NCBI GenBank assembly: GCA_035699745.1
Contig: DASSPH010000091.1
Location: 1 to 40,392 of the forward strand
Direction of reading: 5' to 3'
Source of the DNA: Vicinamibacterales bacterium
GTDB lineage: Bacteria; Acidobacteriota; Vicinamibacteria; Vicinamibacterales; 2-12-FULL-66-21
Length of the DNA: 40,392 bases
Under the pieces are notes generated by a model. It searched no databases. It saw only the letters and a program-made list of their open reading frames with translations, and was not told the origin of the DNA. A program made the translations under genes and the position numbers. This document shows, piece by piece, positions 12,222 through 18,899 of the stretch. Position 1 is the stretch's first letter, and each line of letters starts with the position of its first letter.

Positions 12222-12841
12222 GCGCGCTCCACGACCCGCACAGCCTGCGCGAGTTGCTCTGCGCGCGGCCGATCGTCGCGATCGGTAATCGCTCTGCACC
12301 GGCCGCCTTCGAGCAGCAGGAAGCGCGAGCAGACCTCCACCAGATCGTGCAGCCGATGCGACGAGACGAGCAGCGCCGCACCCATGTCACGCCGCCGCTG
12401 AAGGGCGTCGGTCAGCCACGCCGCACCCGACGGATCGAGCCCCTCCCACGGCTCGTCGAGAATCAGCAGGTCGGTGTAGGTGGCGAGCGCGATCCGCAGG
12501 CCGTAGAGCTGCCGGCTGCCGCGCGACAGGGCACCGAGCCGCCGCCGCTCCTGACTGCTCACGCCAAACAGCCCCGCCCATCGTCTTCCCCGCACCTCAC
12601 GCGGCAGCGTCGATTCGCCGCCGAAATAGCAGGTGCCCGCGGGAGACTCGAGGGTTCGCACGACGCCGCCGTCGGGGATCACCAGGCCGGCGGCGATCCG
12701 CAGCAGCGTGGTCTTCCCCGCGCCGTTGGCGCCGACCAGTCCGACCGCCTCGCCGGCGCGGACCTGCAGCCACGCCTGCGCGAGCACCGGGAGCGCGCCG
12801 AACCGCTTCGTCACCGCCGCCAGCTCCAGTCGCGTCTTCAT
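12218..12841 (-). CDS. ABC transporter ATPase subunit
   Basis: This is a 207-residue nucleotide-binding subunit, shorter than the usual 230-300. Walker A is GANGAGKT at residues 37-44. The signature region reads LGALSRGSRQ, a degenerate form of LSGGQ. Walker B is LLILDEPWEGLDP and the switch histidine is in LLVSSHRLHD. The A-loop/N-terminal strand LELAAVTKRFGALPVL is typical. Overlaps of 4 bp with the permease gene upstream and the anchored protein gene downstream tie it to one complex. The arrangement (one ATPase, one permease, no solute-binding protein) resembles ABC-2 type exporters rather than importers. Substrate is unknown; the operon's secreted peptide is an obvious candidate. Confidence 0.9.
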   Translation of the reverse strand: MKTRLELAAVTKRFGALPVLAQAWLQVRAGEAVGLVGANGAGKTTLLRIAAGLVIPDGGVVRTLESPAGTCYFGGESTLPREVRGRRWAGLFGVSSQERRRLGALSRGSRQLYGLRIALATYTDLLILDEPWEGLDPSGAAWLTDALQRRRDMGAALLVSSHRLHDLVEVCSRFLLLEGGRCRAITDRDDRPRAEQLAQAVRVVERA

Positions 12842-13539
12842 GATCGATCCAGCAGATACACGTCCAACACCGCTGCGCGCCGCCACACCGCACACATCGC
12901 CGCGATCGACAACACGAGCGACCCCGCCAGCGCGCCTGGCGCGAGAGGCGGATGCTGCCCGAGAAGCAGAAACGGACACGCGGCGAGTGAGACGATGTGA
13001 AGGATGAGCGTCGAAACCGATCCGGCGCCGGTTGGCGCCGCGAGAAGCTCGGGGCGCTGCACGACCAGCCCCATGAGCAGCGCCATCCAGAGCATTCCCG
13101 CGGCGCCGCGCGGCAGCCAGAATCCCGCGGCCCACGACAGCGCCGATACGATCAGCAGCGCGGCTGCGCGAGCGCCGCCAATCGCCGAGAGCGCATCAGG
13201 CGCGCCGGCGGCTGCCCCGATGCCGGCGAGAATCGCCCATGCGATCGCCCCCGGTGCGATGGATGCCGCCCAGTGGGCCGCCGCTATCCGCGCGCGTGTT
13301 GTTCCGCCGGCCAACAGCGGATCGAAATGTCCCCGCCGCGCCCGCGCGACGAAACCCGTCGACGCCAGGAACATCTGCGTGAAGAGCACCATCCCCAACC
13401 CGCCGTCGAGCTCTTTGCGGTCCAGCACGGTGGTGGTGACGCCGATGGCGACGACCGCGGCCAGAACGAGGAGCGCATACGGCGGATGCAAAGACAGTAC
13501 GAGGAAGTAGCGGAGCGGGCCGGGACGAGACCGCTTCAC
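12838..13539 (-). CDS. ABC transporter permease (ABC-2-like)
   Basis: The GTG at 13539 overlaps the stop of the upstream gene in GTGA, giving 233 residues; a GAGG about 12 bases upstream supports it. The longer open frame upstream is a shadow. Six to seven hydrophobic segments are visible, including YALLVLAAVVAIGVTTTVL, GMVLFTQMFLASTGFVA, APGAIAWAILAGIGAAAG, AALLIVSALSWAAGFWL and LAGSLVLSIAAMCAVW. Between the second and third lies a polar stretch, RARRGHFDPLLAGGTTRAR, that resembles the cytoplasmic coupling segment of ABC-2 permeases. No domain can be named with certainty. Position between ATPase and exported protein in a coupled operon supports the assignment. Confidence 0.78.
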   Translation of the reverse strand: MKRSRPGPLRYFLVLSLHPPYALLVLAAVVAIGVTTTVLDRKELDGGLGMVLFTQMFLASTGFVARARRGHFDPLLAGGTTRARIAAAHWAASIAPGAIAWAILAGIGAAAGAPDALSAIGGARAAALLIVSALSWAAGFWLPRGAAGMLWMALLMGLVVQRPELLAAPTGAGSVSTLILHIVSLAACPFLLLGQHPPLAPGALAGSLVLSIAAMCAVWRRAAVLDVYLLDRS

Positions 13540-14483
13540 CACGACGCGACCTCGCTGACATCCCCCGATCCCGCGAGAAGGATCACGCGGCTCCGGTCGA
13601 TCCTGAGAATCAGCCGCGCCGGCTCGGCGAGCCGCGTCTGCCCGTCTGGCATGCCGTCGGGCGCGTAACGCGCCAGGAGCCAGCCGCCAGGCACGTCCGC
13701 CGCCCCGGCGCCAGGCTCGCCGCTGCTCAGCACCCAGATGCGGCGCTCGTCGTCTATGTAGACGTCGCGAATGGGACGTCGAGGGTTCTCGGCGGTGAGC
13801 AGGACCTCTGGCGCAATGGCGTCGAGCCCGGTCAGGGCGACACGCCGCGTGCGCCCATCCGCGTCGACCAGGGCGACGGCAGCCTCGTCCGGGAACCAGC
13901 AGGCGCGCTCCACCGTACGACTGCGGCCGCACGCGACCAGATTCAATGCCGACGCCTGCGCCCGATCGATACCGGGGAACCTCCGCGCCCGCAGGTCGCT
14001 CCACGTCGTCCAATCGCCTCCCGGCGGCGCGGCGCGCAGCACCGGCTCACCCGCCGTGGAGACCGCCTTCTGATAGATCAATCGAGCGCCGGCCGCGAAG
14101 AGACCGGCGTGCGGTTCGCTCAGCTCGATGGCGCGCGATGGCCGGCCGCGGGCGTCGATGCTGACCGCGGAGAACCGGCCCCGCAGCGTCCAGAGAGAGC
14201 CGTCTGCGAGCCGGCCGAGCCCCCAGCACATCTGCCCTGAGTCGAGCCCGATCGGCGTACTCGTCGCGCGGCGTTCGTCGACGTCGACGCGCACGAGCAT
14301 GTTGTCGACGAGCAGCACGATCACCCCGTCGCCTTCTTCGCGGCCCCTGATCGGCTGTTGCCCGATGACGGGACCGAAAAGCCGTGTGAGCGGCGCCGGG
14401 GACGAGGCCGGGTGGGGCGCTGCGGCGCATGCCGGAGCCACGAGCGCCAGAAACGACAACGCAATGACGAGATGCGCTTCCAT
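13536..14483 (-). CDS. Exported probable beta-propeller protein
   Basis: The start is ATG 14483, with GGAG seven bases upstream; an in-frame GTG at 14498 would fall inside the hairpin stem. The product is 315 residues. The N-terminus MEAHLVIALSFLALVAPACA is a signal sequence, possibly a lipoprotein signal (cysteine 19), though the lipobox is imperfect. The body consists of repeated beta-strand units such as VIVLLVDNMLVRVDVDER, GSLWTLRGRFSAVSIDARGR, RPIRDVYIDDERRIWVLSSG and SRVILLAGSGDVSEV, the pattern of NHL or six-bladed propellers. Cysteines in MCWGLG, NLVACGRSRT and RACWFPD could pair. No enzyme residues can be named. It follows the secreted peptide gene and precedes the permease in one operon. 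Confidence 0.68.
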   Translation of the reverse strand: MEAHLVIALSFLALVAPACAAAPHPASSPAPLTRLFGPVIGQQPIRGREEGDGVIVLLVDNMLVRVDVDERRATSTPIGLDSGQMCWGLGRLADGSLWTLRGRFSAVSIDARGRPSRAIELSEPHAGLFAAGARLIYQKAVSTAGEPVLRAAPPGGDWTTWSDLRARRFPGIDRAQASALNLVACGRSRTVERACWFPDEAAVALVDADGRTRRVALTGLDAIAPEVLLTAENPRRPIRDVYIDDERRIWVLSSGEPGAGAADVPGGWLLARYAPDGMPDGQTRLAEPARLILRIDRSRVILLAGSGDVSEVASW

Positions 14484-14495
14484 GGATCGTCTCCA

Positions 14496-14524
14496 CACGG
14501 CCGGACCACCATGGTCCGGCCGTG
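14496..14524. promoter_or_regulatory. Perfect 13-bp stem, 3-base loop, between peptide and propeller genes
   Basis: The arm 14496-14508 is the exact reverse complement of 14512-14524, around loop 14509-14511. It lies 20 bp after the stop of the secreted-peptide gene and about 12 bp before the next ATG, abutting its ribosome site. No T-tract follows. It could be a terminator, an attenuator or an mRNA-stabilising hairpin that sets the peptide level above the transporter genes. Confidence 0.6.
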
Positions 14525-14543
14525 CATCCGAGAGTTGTCTGCG

Positions 14544-14750
14544 CTATGTGCCGATCAGCTTCACGCGCACGCACTCGACGTAATCGAGTTCGCAGTCGAG
14601 GCCCGCCGCCCAGCGGTACCAGAAGCTGTCGATCTTCGCGGCGGCGGTGTAGCAGTCCGCGAGCGTGGTGGTGCACCCGGCCAGGGCGGGCTGCGGTGTG
14701 GCAACCGAGCCGGCCAGCACCAGTGCGGCAAACAGAACCTTCTTCACCAT
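14544..14750 (-). CDS. Small secreted peptide with twin CX6C motif
   Basis: The 68-residue product has a strong AAGGAG ribosome site five bases before the ATG at 14750. Residues 1-24 form a classic Sec signal ending PALA, with cleavage expected before GC. The mature part is about 44 residues, with four cysteines at 26, 33, 53 and 60: C-x6-C, 19 residues, C-x6-C. Between them lies an aromatic stretch, DSFWYRWAAGLD. The symmetry suggests a helical hairpin held by two disulfides. I do not recognise a named family. The gene overlaps the end of the regulator gene by 7 bp and is followed by a strong hairpin and the propeller and transporter genes. It may be the signal or substrate of this operon. 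Confidence 0.75.
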   Translation of the reverse strand: MVKKVLFAALVLAGSVATPQPALAGCTTTLADCYTAAAKIDSFWYRWAAGLDCELDYVECVRVKLIGT

Positions 14751-16237
14751 GGCACTCCTTCCGATCGAGACTCTGGCGCGCACCTCTGCGGAGCACCCGC
14801 CCTGCCTGCGCCGGTCTTTTTTGCCGGAGGCGACCCGGCCCCGAGTTCCGGTGTGAACCGCAGATATGCCTGCAGCGTGTGATACGAGATGCCCAGCTCG
14901 CGGCAGGCCTGACGCTTGTTCTGCTGACAGCGCTCCAGCACCAGCCGCGCGTACCGGCTCCCCCACGCACGCATCGAGTCGTAGCGCTGAAACGAGGGAA
15001 TCAGCGCAGGCACGTAGCCGTCGAGCAGCGCGGGCGGCAGATCGTCGAGCTGCAACTGATCCGAATCGGCCAGCGCCACGGCACGCTCGATCACGCGCTC
15101 CAGCTCGCGAACGTTGCCCGGCCAGCGGTACGCGAGCAGCGCGTCTGACGCGGCTTGAGACAGACGCAGACGGCGGAAGTCGCGGTGCCGCTCGAGGAAG
15201 TAGTCCGCCAGCTCCAGGATGTCTCCCGGACGCTGGCGCAACGGCGGCACGTCGATCTCGACACCGTTCAACCGGTAGAACAGATCCATCCGGAAGCGGC
15301 CGCGGGCGACCAGGTCGGACAGCCCGCTGTTGGTCGCCGCGATGATCCGCGTATCGACCTGGCGGGGCTCCGCCCCGCCCACGCGCTCGACCGACATTTC
15401 CTGGATCGCGCGCAGCAGCTTGGCCTGCGCCGACTGCGAGAGGTCGGCCACTTCGTCCAGGAACAAGGTGCCGCCGTGCGCGGCCTCGAACTTCCCCCGG
15501 CGCCCGCGGACGCCGGTCGCCGTCCGATCCTCGATCCCGAACAGCTCCGCCTCGAGCAGGGTCTCGACGATCGCGGCGCAGTTGACCGGAATGAAGGGAC
15601 CGCCGCGCCGCGGCGAGAGATCGTGGATCTGGCGCGCGACCAGCTCCTTGCCGACGCCGCTCTCGCCCTGAATCAGGATGGTGAATCCGGTCGGCGCCAC
15701 ACGCTCGATGCGAGCGCGCACGGCACGGATGCCGGCGGACGACCCGACGATCGGCGCCGCGCCGTCGGCTCGCGATGCGGAGGTGACGACACCAAGGGTG
15801 CCGGCGCGCTGTACGCGATCGATGATCAGCACCAGCGCGGCGAGCTCGCGCGCCGATTCGATCAGTTCGCGCTCCCACTCGTCGAAGGCGCGCCCAGGCT
15901 CGAATTCGGCGTCGATCGCGCCGAGCGTGAAATCCCCCGCCGTGACGTCGATCGACAGCGTCGAGTCCGGAGGCCGTGCCATCGCGCAGCCGTCGCGCAG
16001 CTCGACCTCCCTGGCCTGCAGCAGATCGCGCAGCTCCCACTCGAATCGCTGGCGCAGGTGGCGCGCTTCGCTGCAGCCCGGCAGCGCGGCGGCCACCGCC
16101 GACAGAATCGTCCAGATTCCGCGCCGCCGCTCGGAAGACCGACACCACCCGCGCACCATGACACCTCCGTTCTGCGTGGAGGCGGCCGGCCGCTCCAAAC
16201 TCGATGCCATCGATCGATTGCGAAATGTCGGAATCAT
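14744..16237 (-). CDS. NtrC-family AAA+ regulator with GAF-like sensor and degenerate GAFTGA
   Basis: The start is ATG 16237 with GAGGAA just upstream, giving 497 residues. An N-terminal region (about 40-145) looks like a GAF sensor (IDVTAGDFTLGAIDAEFEPG, ELAALVLIIDRVQ). The AAA+ domain spans about 163-390: Walker A GESGVGKE at 191-198, Walker B LFLDEV at 258-263, the IIAATN sensor strand, DLFYRLN and WPGNVRELE. The loop after ELFG that normally reads GAFTGA, the sigma-54 contact, reads RTATGV at 238-243. A Fis-type helix-turn-helix follows at about 430-460 (CRELGISYHTLQAYL), then a disordered tail. It overlaps the peptide gene by 7 bp and heads the operon. It probably controls it, but perhaps not through sigma-54. 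Confidence 0.9.
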   Translation of the reverse strand: MIPTFRNRSMASSLERPAASTQNGGVMVRGWCRSSERRRGIWTILSAVAAALPGCSEARHLRQRFEWELRDLLQAREVELRDGCAMARPPDSTLSIDVTAGDFTLGAIDAEFEPGRAFDEWERELIESARELAALVLIIDRVQRAGTLGVVTSASRADGAAPIVGSSAGIRAVRARIERVAPTGFTILIQGESGVGKELVARQIHDLSPRRGGPFIPVNCAAIVETLLEAELFGIEDRTATGVRGRRGKFEAAHGGTLFLDEVADLSQSAQAKLLRAIQEMSVERVGGAEPRQVDTRIIAATNSGLSDLVARGRFRMDLFYRLNGVEIDVPPLRQRPGDILELADYFLERHRDFRRLRLSQAASDALLAYRWPGNVRELERVIERAVALADSDQLQLDDLPPALLDGYVPALIPSFQRYDSMRAWGSRYARLVLERCQQNKRQACRELGISYHTLQAYLRFTPELGAGSPPAKKTGAGRAGAPQRCAPESRSEGVPW

Positions 16238-16324
16238 TTCCTCACCTTGTCTGCTGCCGCTGCTGCCGCGCCGCGCCGGCCGGGTAGGCAGGTCCCGTGG
16301 ATCGGCGGGGCGCGCGGGCAACGA

Positions 16325-16660
16325 CTACCCTTCCCGAGTCAGAGATTCCCGCACCCAGTCGCACCGCTCCGTGAAGCACAGTGCCGCCCGATAAAGAACG
16401 CCTTCGACGGCATCGATCGCCGACACGCTGCAGCGTGAGACCATTGCCGCCACCGTTCGGCGCCCGTCGTCCCGCTCCAGGTGCACGTCGACTCGCGATC
16501 CGGGGCGAAGCTGACAGGCGGCTTCCACCAGGGCGCCGCCGGCGCTGACGTCGACGATCGCGAGGGTGTGTCCGGGCCGAACGCGGGCGCGCAGCCCGTC
16601 GGGCGCGACTCTCGCCTCACGGCGGCGTTCGTGCGGCGTCGTATGGCCGGCTCCACTCAT
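16325..16660 (-). CDS. PilZ domain protein
   Basis: The 111-residue product is a single PilZ domain, the c-di-GMP receptor fold linked to motility, pili and secretion. The N-terminal ERRREAR matches the RxxxR ligand-binding stretch and DVSAGGALVEA matches the D/NxSxxG motif. The remaining beta-barrel strands (SRVDVHLERDDG, LYRAALCF) are in place. The start at 16660 overlaps the prepilin gene stop in ATGA, so it is coupled to a type IV pilin-like gene, which suits a role in pseudopilus control. About 87 bp separate it from the regulator gene downstream. Confidence 0.88.
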   Translation of the reverse strand: MSGAGHTTPHERRREARVAPDGLRARVRPGHTLAIVDVSAGGALVEAACQLRPGSRVDVHLERDDGRRTVAAMVSRCSVSAIDAVEGVLYRAALCFTERCDWVRESLTREG

Positions 16661-17250
16661 ATGGCCACCCAGCGGCTGCGGACGGCATCGAAGCGCAGGA
16701 CCCGGACGCGGCCGGTGACGCCGAGCACGCGCACGGCGTACTGCGAGCGGCTGGGGCCGCGCAGATACAACGTGCCTGACGTGGCGGTGCCGTCGACGTT
16801 CACGATCAGCAGCCGCGCCGTGCCGATGCGCACACCGTCGAGCGTTCCTGCGGGCCCTCCGTCCGCATCCGGCACACCTTCATGAAGGCCGAACGACACG
16901 CCGGGGAAATGCCCGTCGATGCGCTCGGGCTCGCCGAGCACCCGATCGACGCCGCTGGCGAGTTCGGATGTCCGCACGCCGTTGCGATTCCCGTCGGCGA
17001 CGACGGTGATGGTGTAGTCGGCCGCGGACGCCGCGAACCGCAGACCGTGGGCGCACCCGCGGCGGATGGCGTCGACGCGCGCCGCGGCGATCCGCTGCGC
17101 CAGATACCGTGCGGCGCTGCGCGTGTGAAAGTCGTCGAGGGCACGCAGGCTGCGCGGGACGGCGATGGCCGTCAGAGTGCCCGCGATCGCCGCCACGAAC
17201 AGCAGCTCGAGGAGCGTGAAGCCGGGGTGACCGTGAAGCCGGCGTGCCAT
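16657..17250 (-). CDS. GspH/FimT-type minor prepilin
   Basis: The 197-residue product has a type III prepilin leader. The basic leader MARRLHGHPG is followed by FTLLELLFVAAIAGTLTAIAVP: peptidase cleavage falls after Gly, then N-methyl Phe, with Glu5 of the mature pilin present. The body has the RSAARYLAQRIAAARVDAIRRG alpha segment and the beta-rich C-terminal part of GspH/FimT pseudopilins (GLRFAASAADYTITVVADGNRNG). Such minor pilins prime type II secretion or type IV pilus assembly, including DNA-uptake pili. It lies 13 bp after the 3' end of the broken ComEA-like gene, so before the island inserted it was the next gene in that operon. The island now separates it from the original promoter. 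Confidence 0.9.
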   Translation of the reverse strand: MARRLHGHPGFTLLELLFVAAIAGTLTAIAVPRSLRALDDFHTRSAARYLAQRIAAARVDAIRRGCAHGLRFAASAADYTITVVADGNRNGVRTSELASGVDRVLGEPERIDGHFPGVSFGLHEGVPDADGGPAGTLDGVRIGTARLLIVNVDGTATSGTLYLRGPSRSQYAVRVLGVTGRVRVLRFDAVRSRWVAI

Positions 17251-17263
17251 CGACGTGGGCGAT

Positions 17264-17376
17264 TCAGTGGCGGCCGTCGCCGGATGTGTCGGGCTTCGTC
17301 GCGACCGTGAGCAGCGGCTTCAGCTTGAGGAACGCCTTCTCGCCGAACCCCTTCACGTTCATGAGGTCCTCGATCT
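17264..17376 (-). pseudogene. comEA: ComEA-like helix-hairpin-helix gene, 3' fragment
   Basis: This minus-strand fragment encodes IEDLMNVKGFGEKAFLKLKP and a short C-terminal tail ending SGDGRH. It is the second helix-hairpin-helix of a ComEA-type DNA-binding protein. Upstream of the shared core the frame passes into unrelated island sequence. Its missing 5' part lies at 36355-36596. Joining 36596-36355 to 17366-17264 gives exactly 345 bases, 115 codons including stop, with no frame change. The gene was therefore intact before insertion. An in-frame start inside the island (near 17482) could yield a fused 72-residue product, but it would lack the signal and first motif. Confidence 0.85.
17367..17376. 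repeat. Left attachment core (10-bp direct repeat)
   Basis: TCCTCGATCT is found here and at 36355-36364 in the same orientation. Outside the two cores the sequence is the ComEA-like gene; inside it is island DNA. It is the likely crossover segment used by the island recombinase. Confidence 0.8.
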
Positions 17377-17827
17377 GTTTGCAACAGAAACTTGGCGCAA
17401 TCCGGATAGAGCCCTGTACCGGGTGCGCCCACCGAGTGCGCCCACCGTCAGGCGCACCAACCGCATGCGATGTGTTGCGCACCGGATGTACAGCGCGGGA
17501 TTATTAGGGTGCTGAGCGTCTTTCTTGTCGGTATTCGGACGGGGTGTGGTTACTGCGAACCCGGCCACGGACGTGGCCGTGACCCTCGGGGCAAAATCAG
17601 CAGTCCGCAGGGTCGCTCATCACGTTGCCGCAAGCGTCACAGCGACGTCGCAGCGCGAGCAGGGGGGCTTCCACGGAGGCGACGGCGCTACGAGTCGCGG
17701 CGCCGTGGTGGACGAGGCCTCGTGGGGAACGAGCATCTGGCGCGATACGAGAACAACGGCGCTCTCCTGGCAGTAACTGCGAAACTCCGGGGTCGCAAAG
17801 GATCCCGTGACGTCGACACCGTGGAGT
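17377..17827. other. Left island end, no confident gene
   Basis: This 450-bp stretch holds the TGCGCCCACC repeats and further TGCGCACC variants. On the minus strand a 72-codon frame (17838 to 17620) starts 11 bp inside the end of the araC-type gene and has Cys pairs (MECELHG, PPCSRCD). A different frame nearby ends CDACGNVMSDPADC. The two could be pieces of a frameshifted zinc-ribbon gene, but the evidence is thin. Confidence 0.35.
17424..17446. repeat. Left-end pair of TGCGCCCACC repeats
   Basis: Two direct copies (17424-17433 and 17437-17446, 13-bp period) lie about 50-70 bp inside the left core. The second is part of a 13-bp stretch, GAGTGCGCCCACC, found identically at 36212-36224 near the right end. 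They are candidate arm-type sites for the recombinase or AlpA-type protein. Confidence 0.55.
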
Positions 17828-18628
17828 TCACATTCCATCCCTAGCGGAACGATCCATAGGCATGGGTGCGCGTGCGCAGTGCGGACTCACCATCAGCGGC
17901 ACGCATCGCGCGAGCAGGTCCTCGAACGCGGCTTCGTCCAGTTCCTTTACCCGTGACGGCGTGAGACCGGTGTACACCCTTACCCGCGCGTAGAACTTGT
18001 TTTCACTCTGGTAGCCCACCGCCTGCGCCGCCGTTGCGACGCTGTCGCCGCGGTGTCGAAGCCGACGAAGCCCTTCGCGCACCCGCACGCGCGCGAGATA
18101 GTCCGATGGCGTCAGACCGAACGTTCGCGTGAACTGCTGTCCGAGTATCGTTCGACTGGCCCCGGCCGCCTGTCCCAGGGTGTCGATCGTCAGCGGTTCG
18201 GCGAATTGCGCTTCGAGGATCCGCGCAGCGCGCAGCACCGGCGGCAGCGTGTGGTGCCGATCGAACCATGCCGTGTAAACGCTCTGCCACTCATCCAGCA
18301 GCTCATCGATCGATCGCGTATTCACCCACGCGGCTTCCGATTGCGGTGGGGGCGAGGCGACGCAGATCGGACGCGGGAAGTTCGCATGAAACCGTTCGTG
18401 CACCGCGCGTGCGCTGCGCTCCGTGAAAATGGCGAGCGACTGCCGAAGATGGTCCGCCTCCACGCCGTTCGCCGGCGGAGGGAGATTTCTTTTCAGACGT
18501 TGCACCGCCGGATCGACGCGCGTCGGATCGCCGCACGACAACTCCCCGACCACGGCTTGATAGATGTTCCTGACCGAAGAAGCCCAGGCGAGACGGAGCC
18601 CATGCCGGCTATCCACTGAACCTTCCAT
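17828..18628 (-). CDS. AraC-family transcriptional regulator
   Basis: The chosen start is ATG 18628 with AGGA upstream, giving 266 residues; the frame is open further upstream but without recognisable sequence. The C-terminal ~100 residues form the double helix-turn-helix: ARILEAQFAEPLTIDTLGQA, ASRTILGQQFTRTFGLTP, then RRLRHRGDSVATAAQAVGY and ENKFYARVRVYTGLTPSRVK. That is the AraC/XylS DNA-binding region. The N-terminal ~150 residues are unassigned and lack a clear cupin. It is transcribed away from the exported repeat protein and RHS genes across a 271-bp gap, a typical layout for a local regulator, so it probably controls the RHS cargo. It lies just inside the left island end. Confidence 0.88.
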   Translation of the reverse strand: MEGSVDSRHGLRLAWASSVRNIYQAVVGELSCGDPTRVDPAVQRLKRNLPPPANGVEADHLRQSLAIFTERSARAVHERFHANFPRPICVASPPPQSEAAWVNTRSIDELLDEWQSVYTAWFDRHHTLPPVLRAARILEAQFAEPLTIDTLGQAAGASRTILGQQFTRTFGLTPSDYLARVRVREGLRRLRHRGDSVATAAQAVGYQSENKFYARVRVYTGLTPSRVKELDEAAFEDLLARCVPLMVSPHCARAPMPMDRSARDGM

Positions 18629-18679
18629 GACGACGTCCTGTGTGTTCGTGTTCCGGCGCGAAAAACGGGCGTATGGGAA

Positions 18680-18701
18680 TTGCGCGACTCGCGACGCGCA
18701 A
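18680..18701. promoter_or_regulatory. Inverted repeat in the AraC-RHS divergent region
   Basis: TTGCGCG (18680-18686) and CGCGCAA (18695-18701) flank an 8-base spacer, about 50 bp upstream of the araC-type start and 200 bp upstream of the exported-protein start. It may be an operator. I see no strong promoter boxes in the rest of 18629-18899. Confidence 0.35.
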
Positions 18702-18899
18702 CGAGAATGCCGCACGTCCAGTTTACAGCGTACGCCGCTTTCGGCAGACGACGAAACGTTCCGATTGTGCGGCTGAGGTGAGCGTGCCAGTCCTGCGGAC
18801 GACCGACCGCGTGATGGCACGGGGTCGCACATACCCGCGACGCTCCCCTGCCGGCGCCGAACCGCACGGTTCCGCGTTCTTCCGAGAAGGTCCGACATC

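Noticed and set aside
15155-16438. 427-residue plus-strand frame opposite the regulator
   Set aside because: Antisense to intact AAA+ motifs; no motif of its own.
17620-17838. Zinc-ribbon gene behind the AraC-type gene
   Set aside because: Cys pairs fall in two different frames, the start has no good ribosome site, and no family could be matched; left as part of the non-coding left end.
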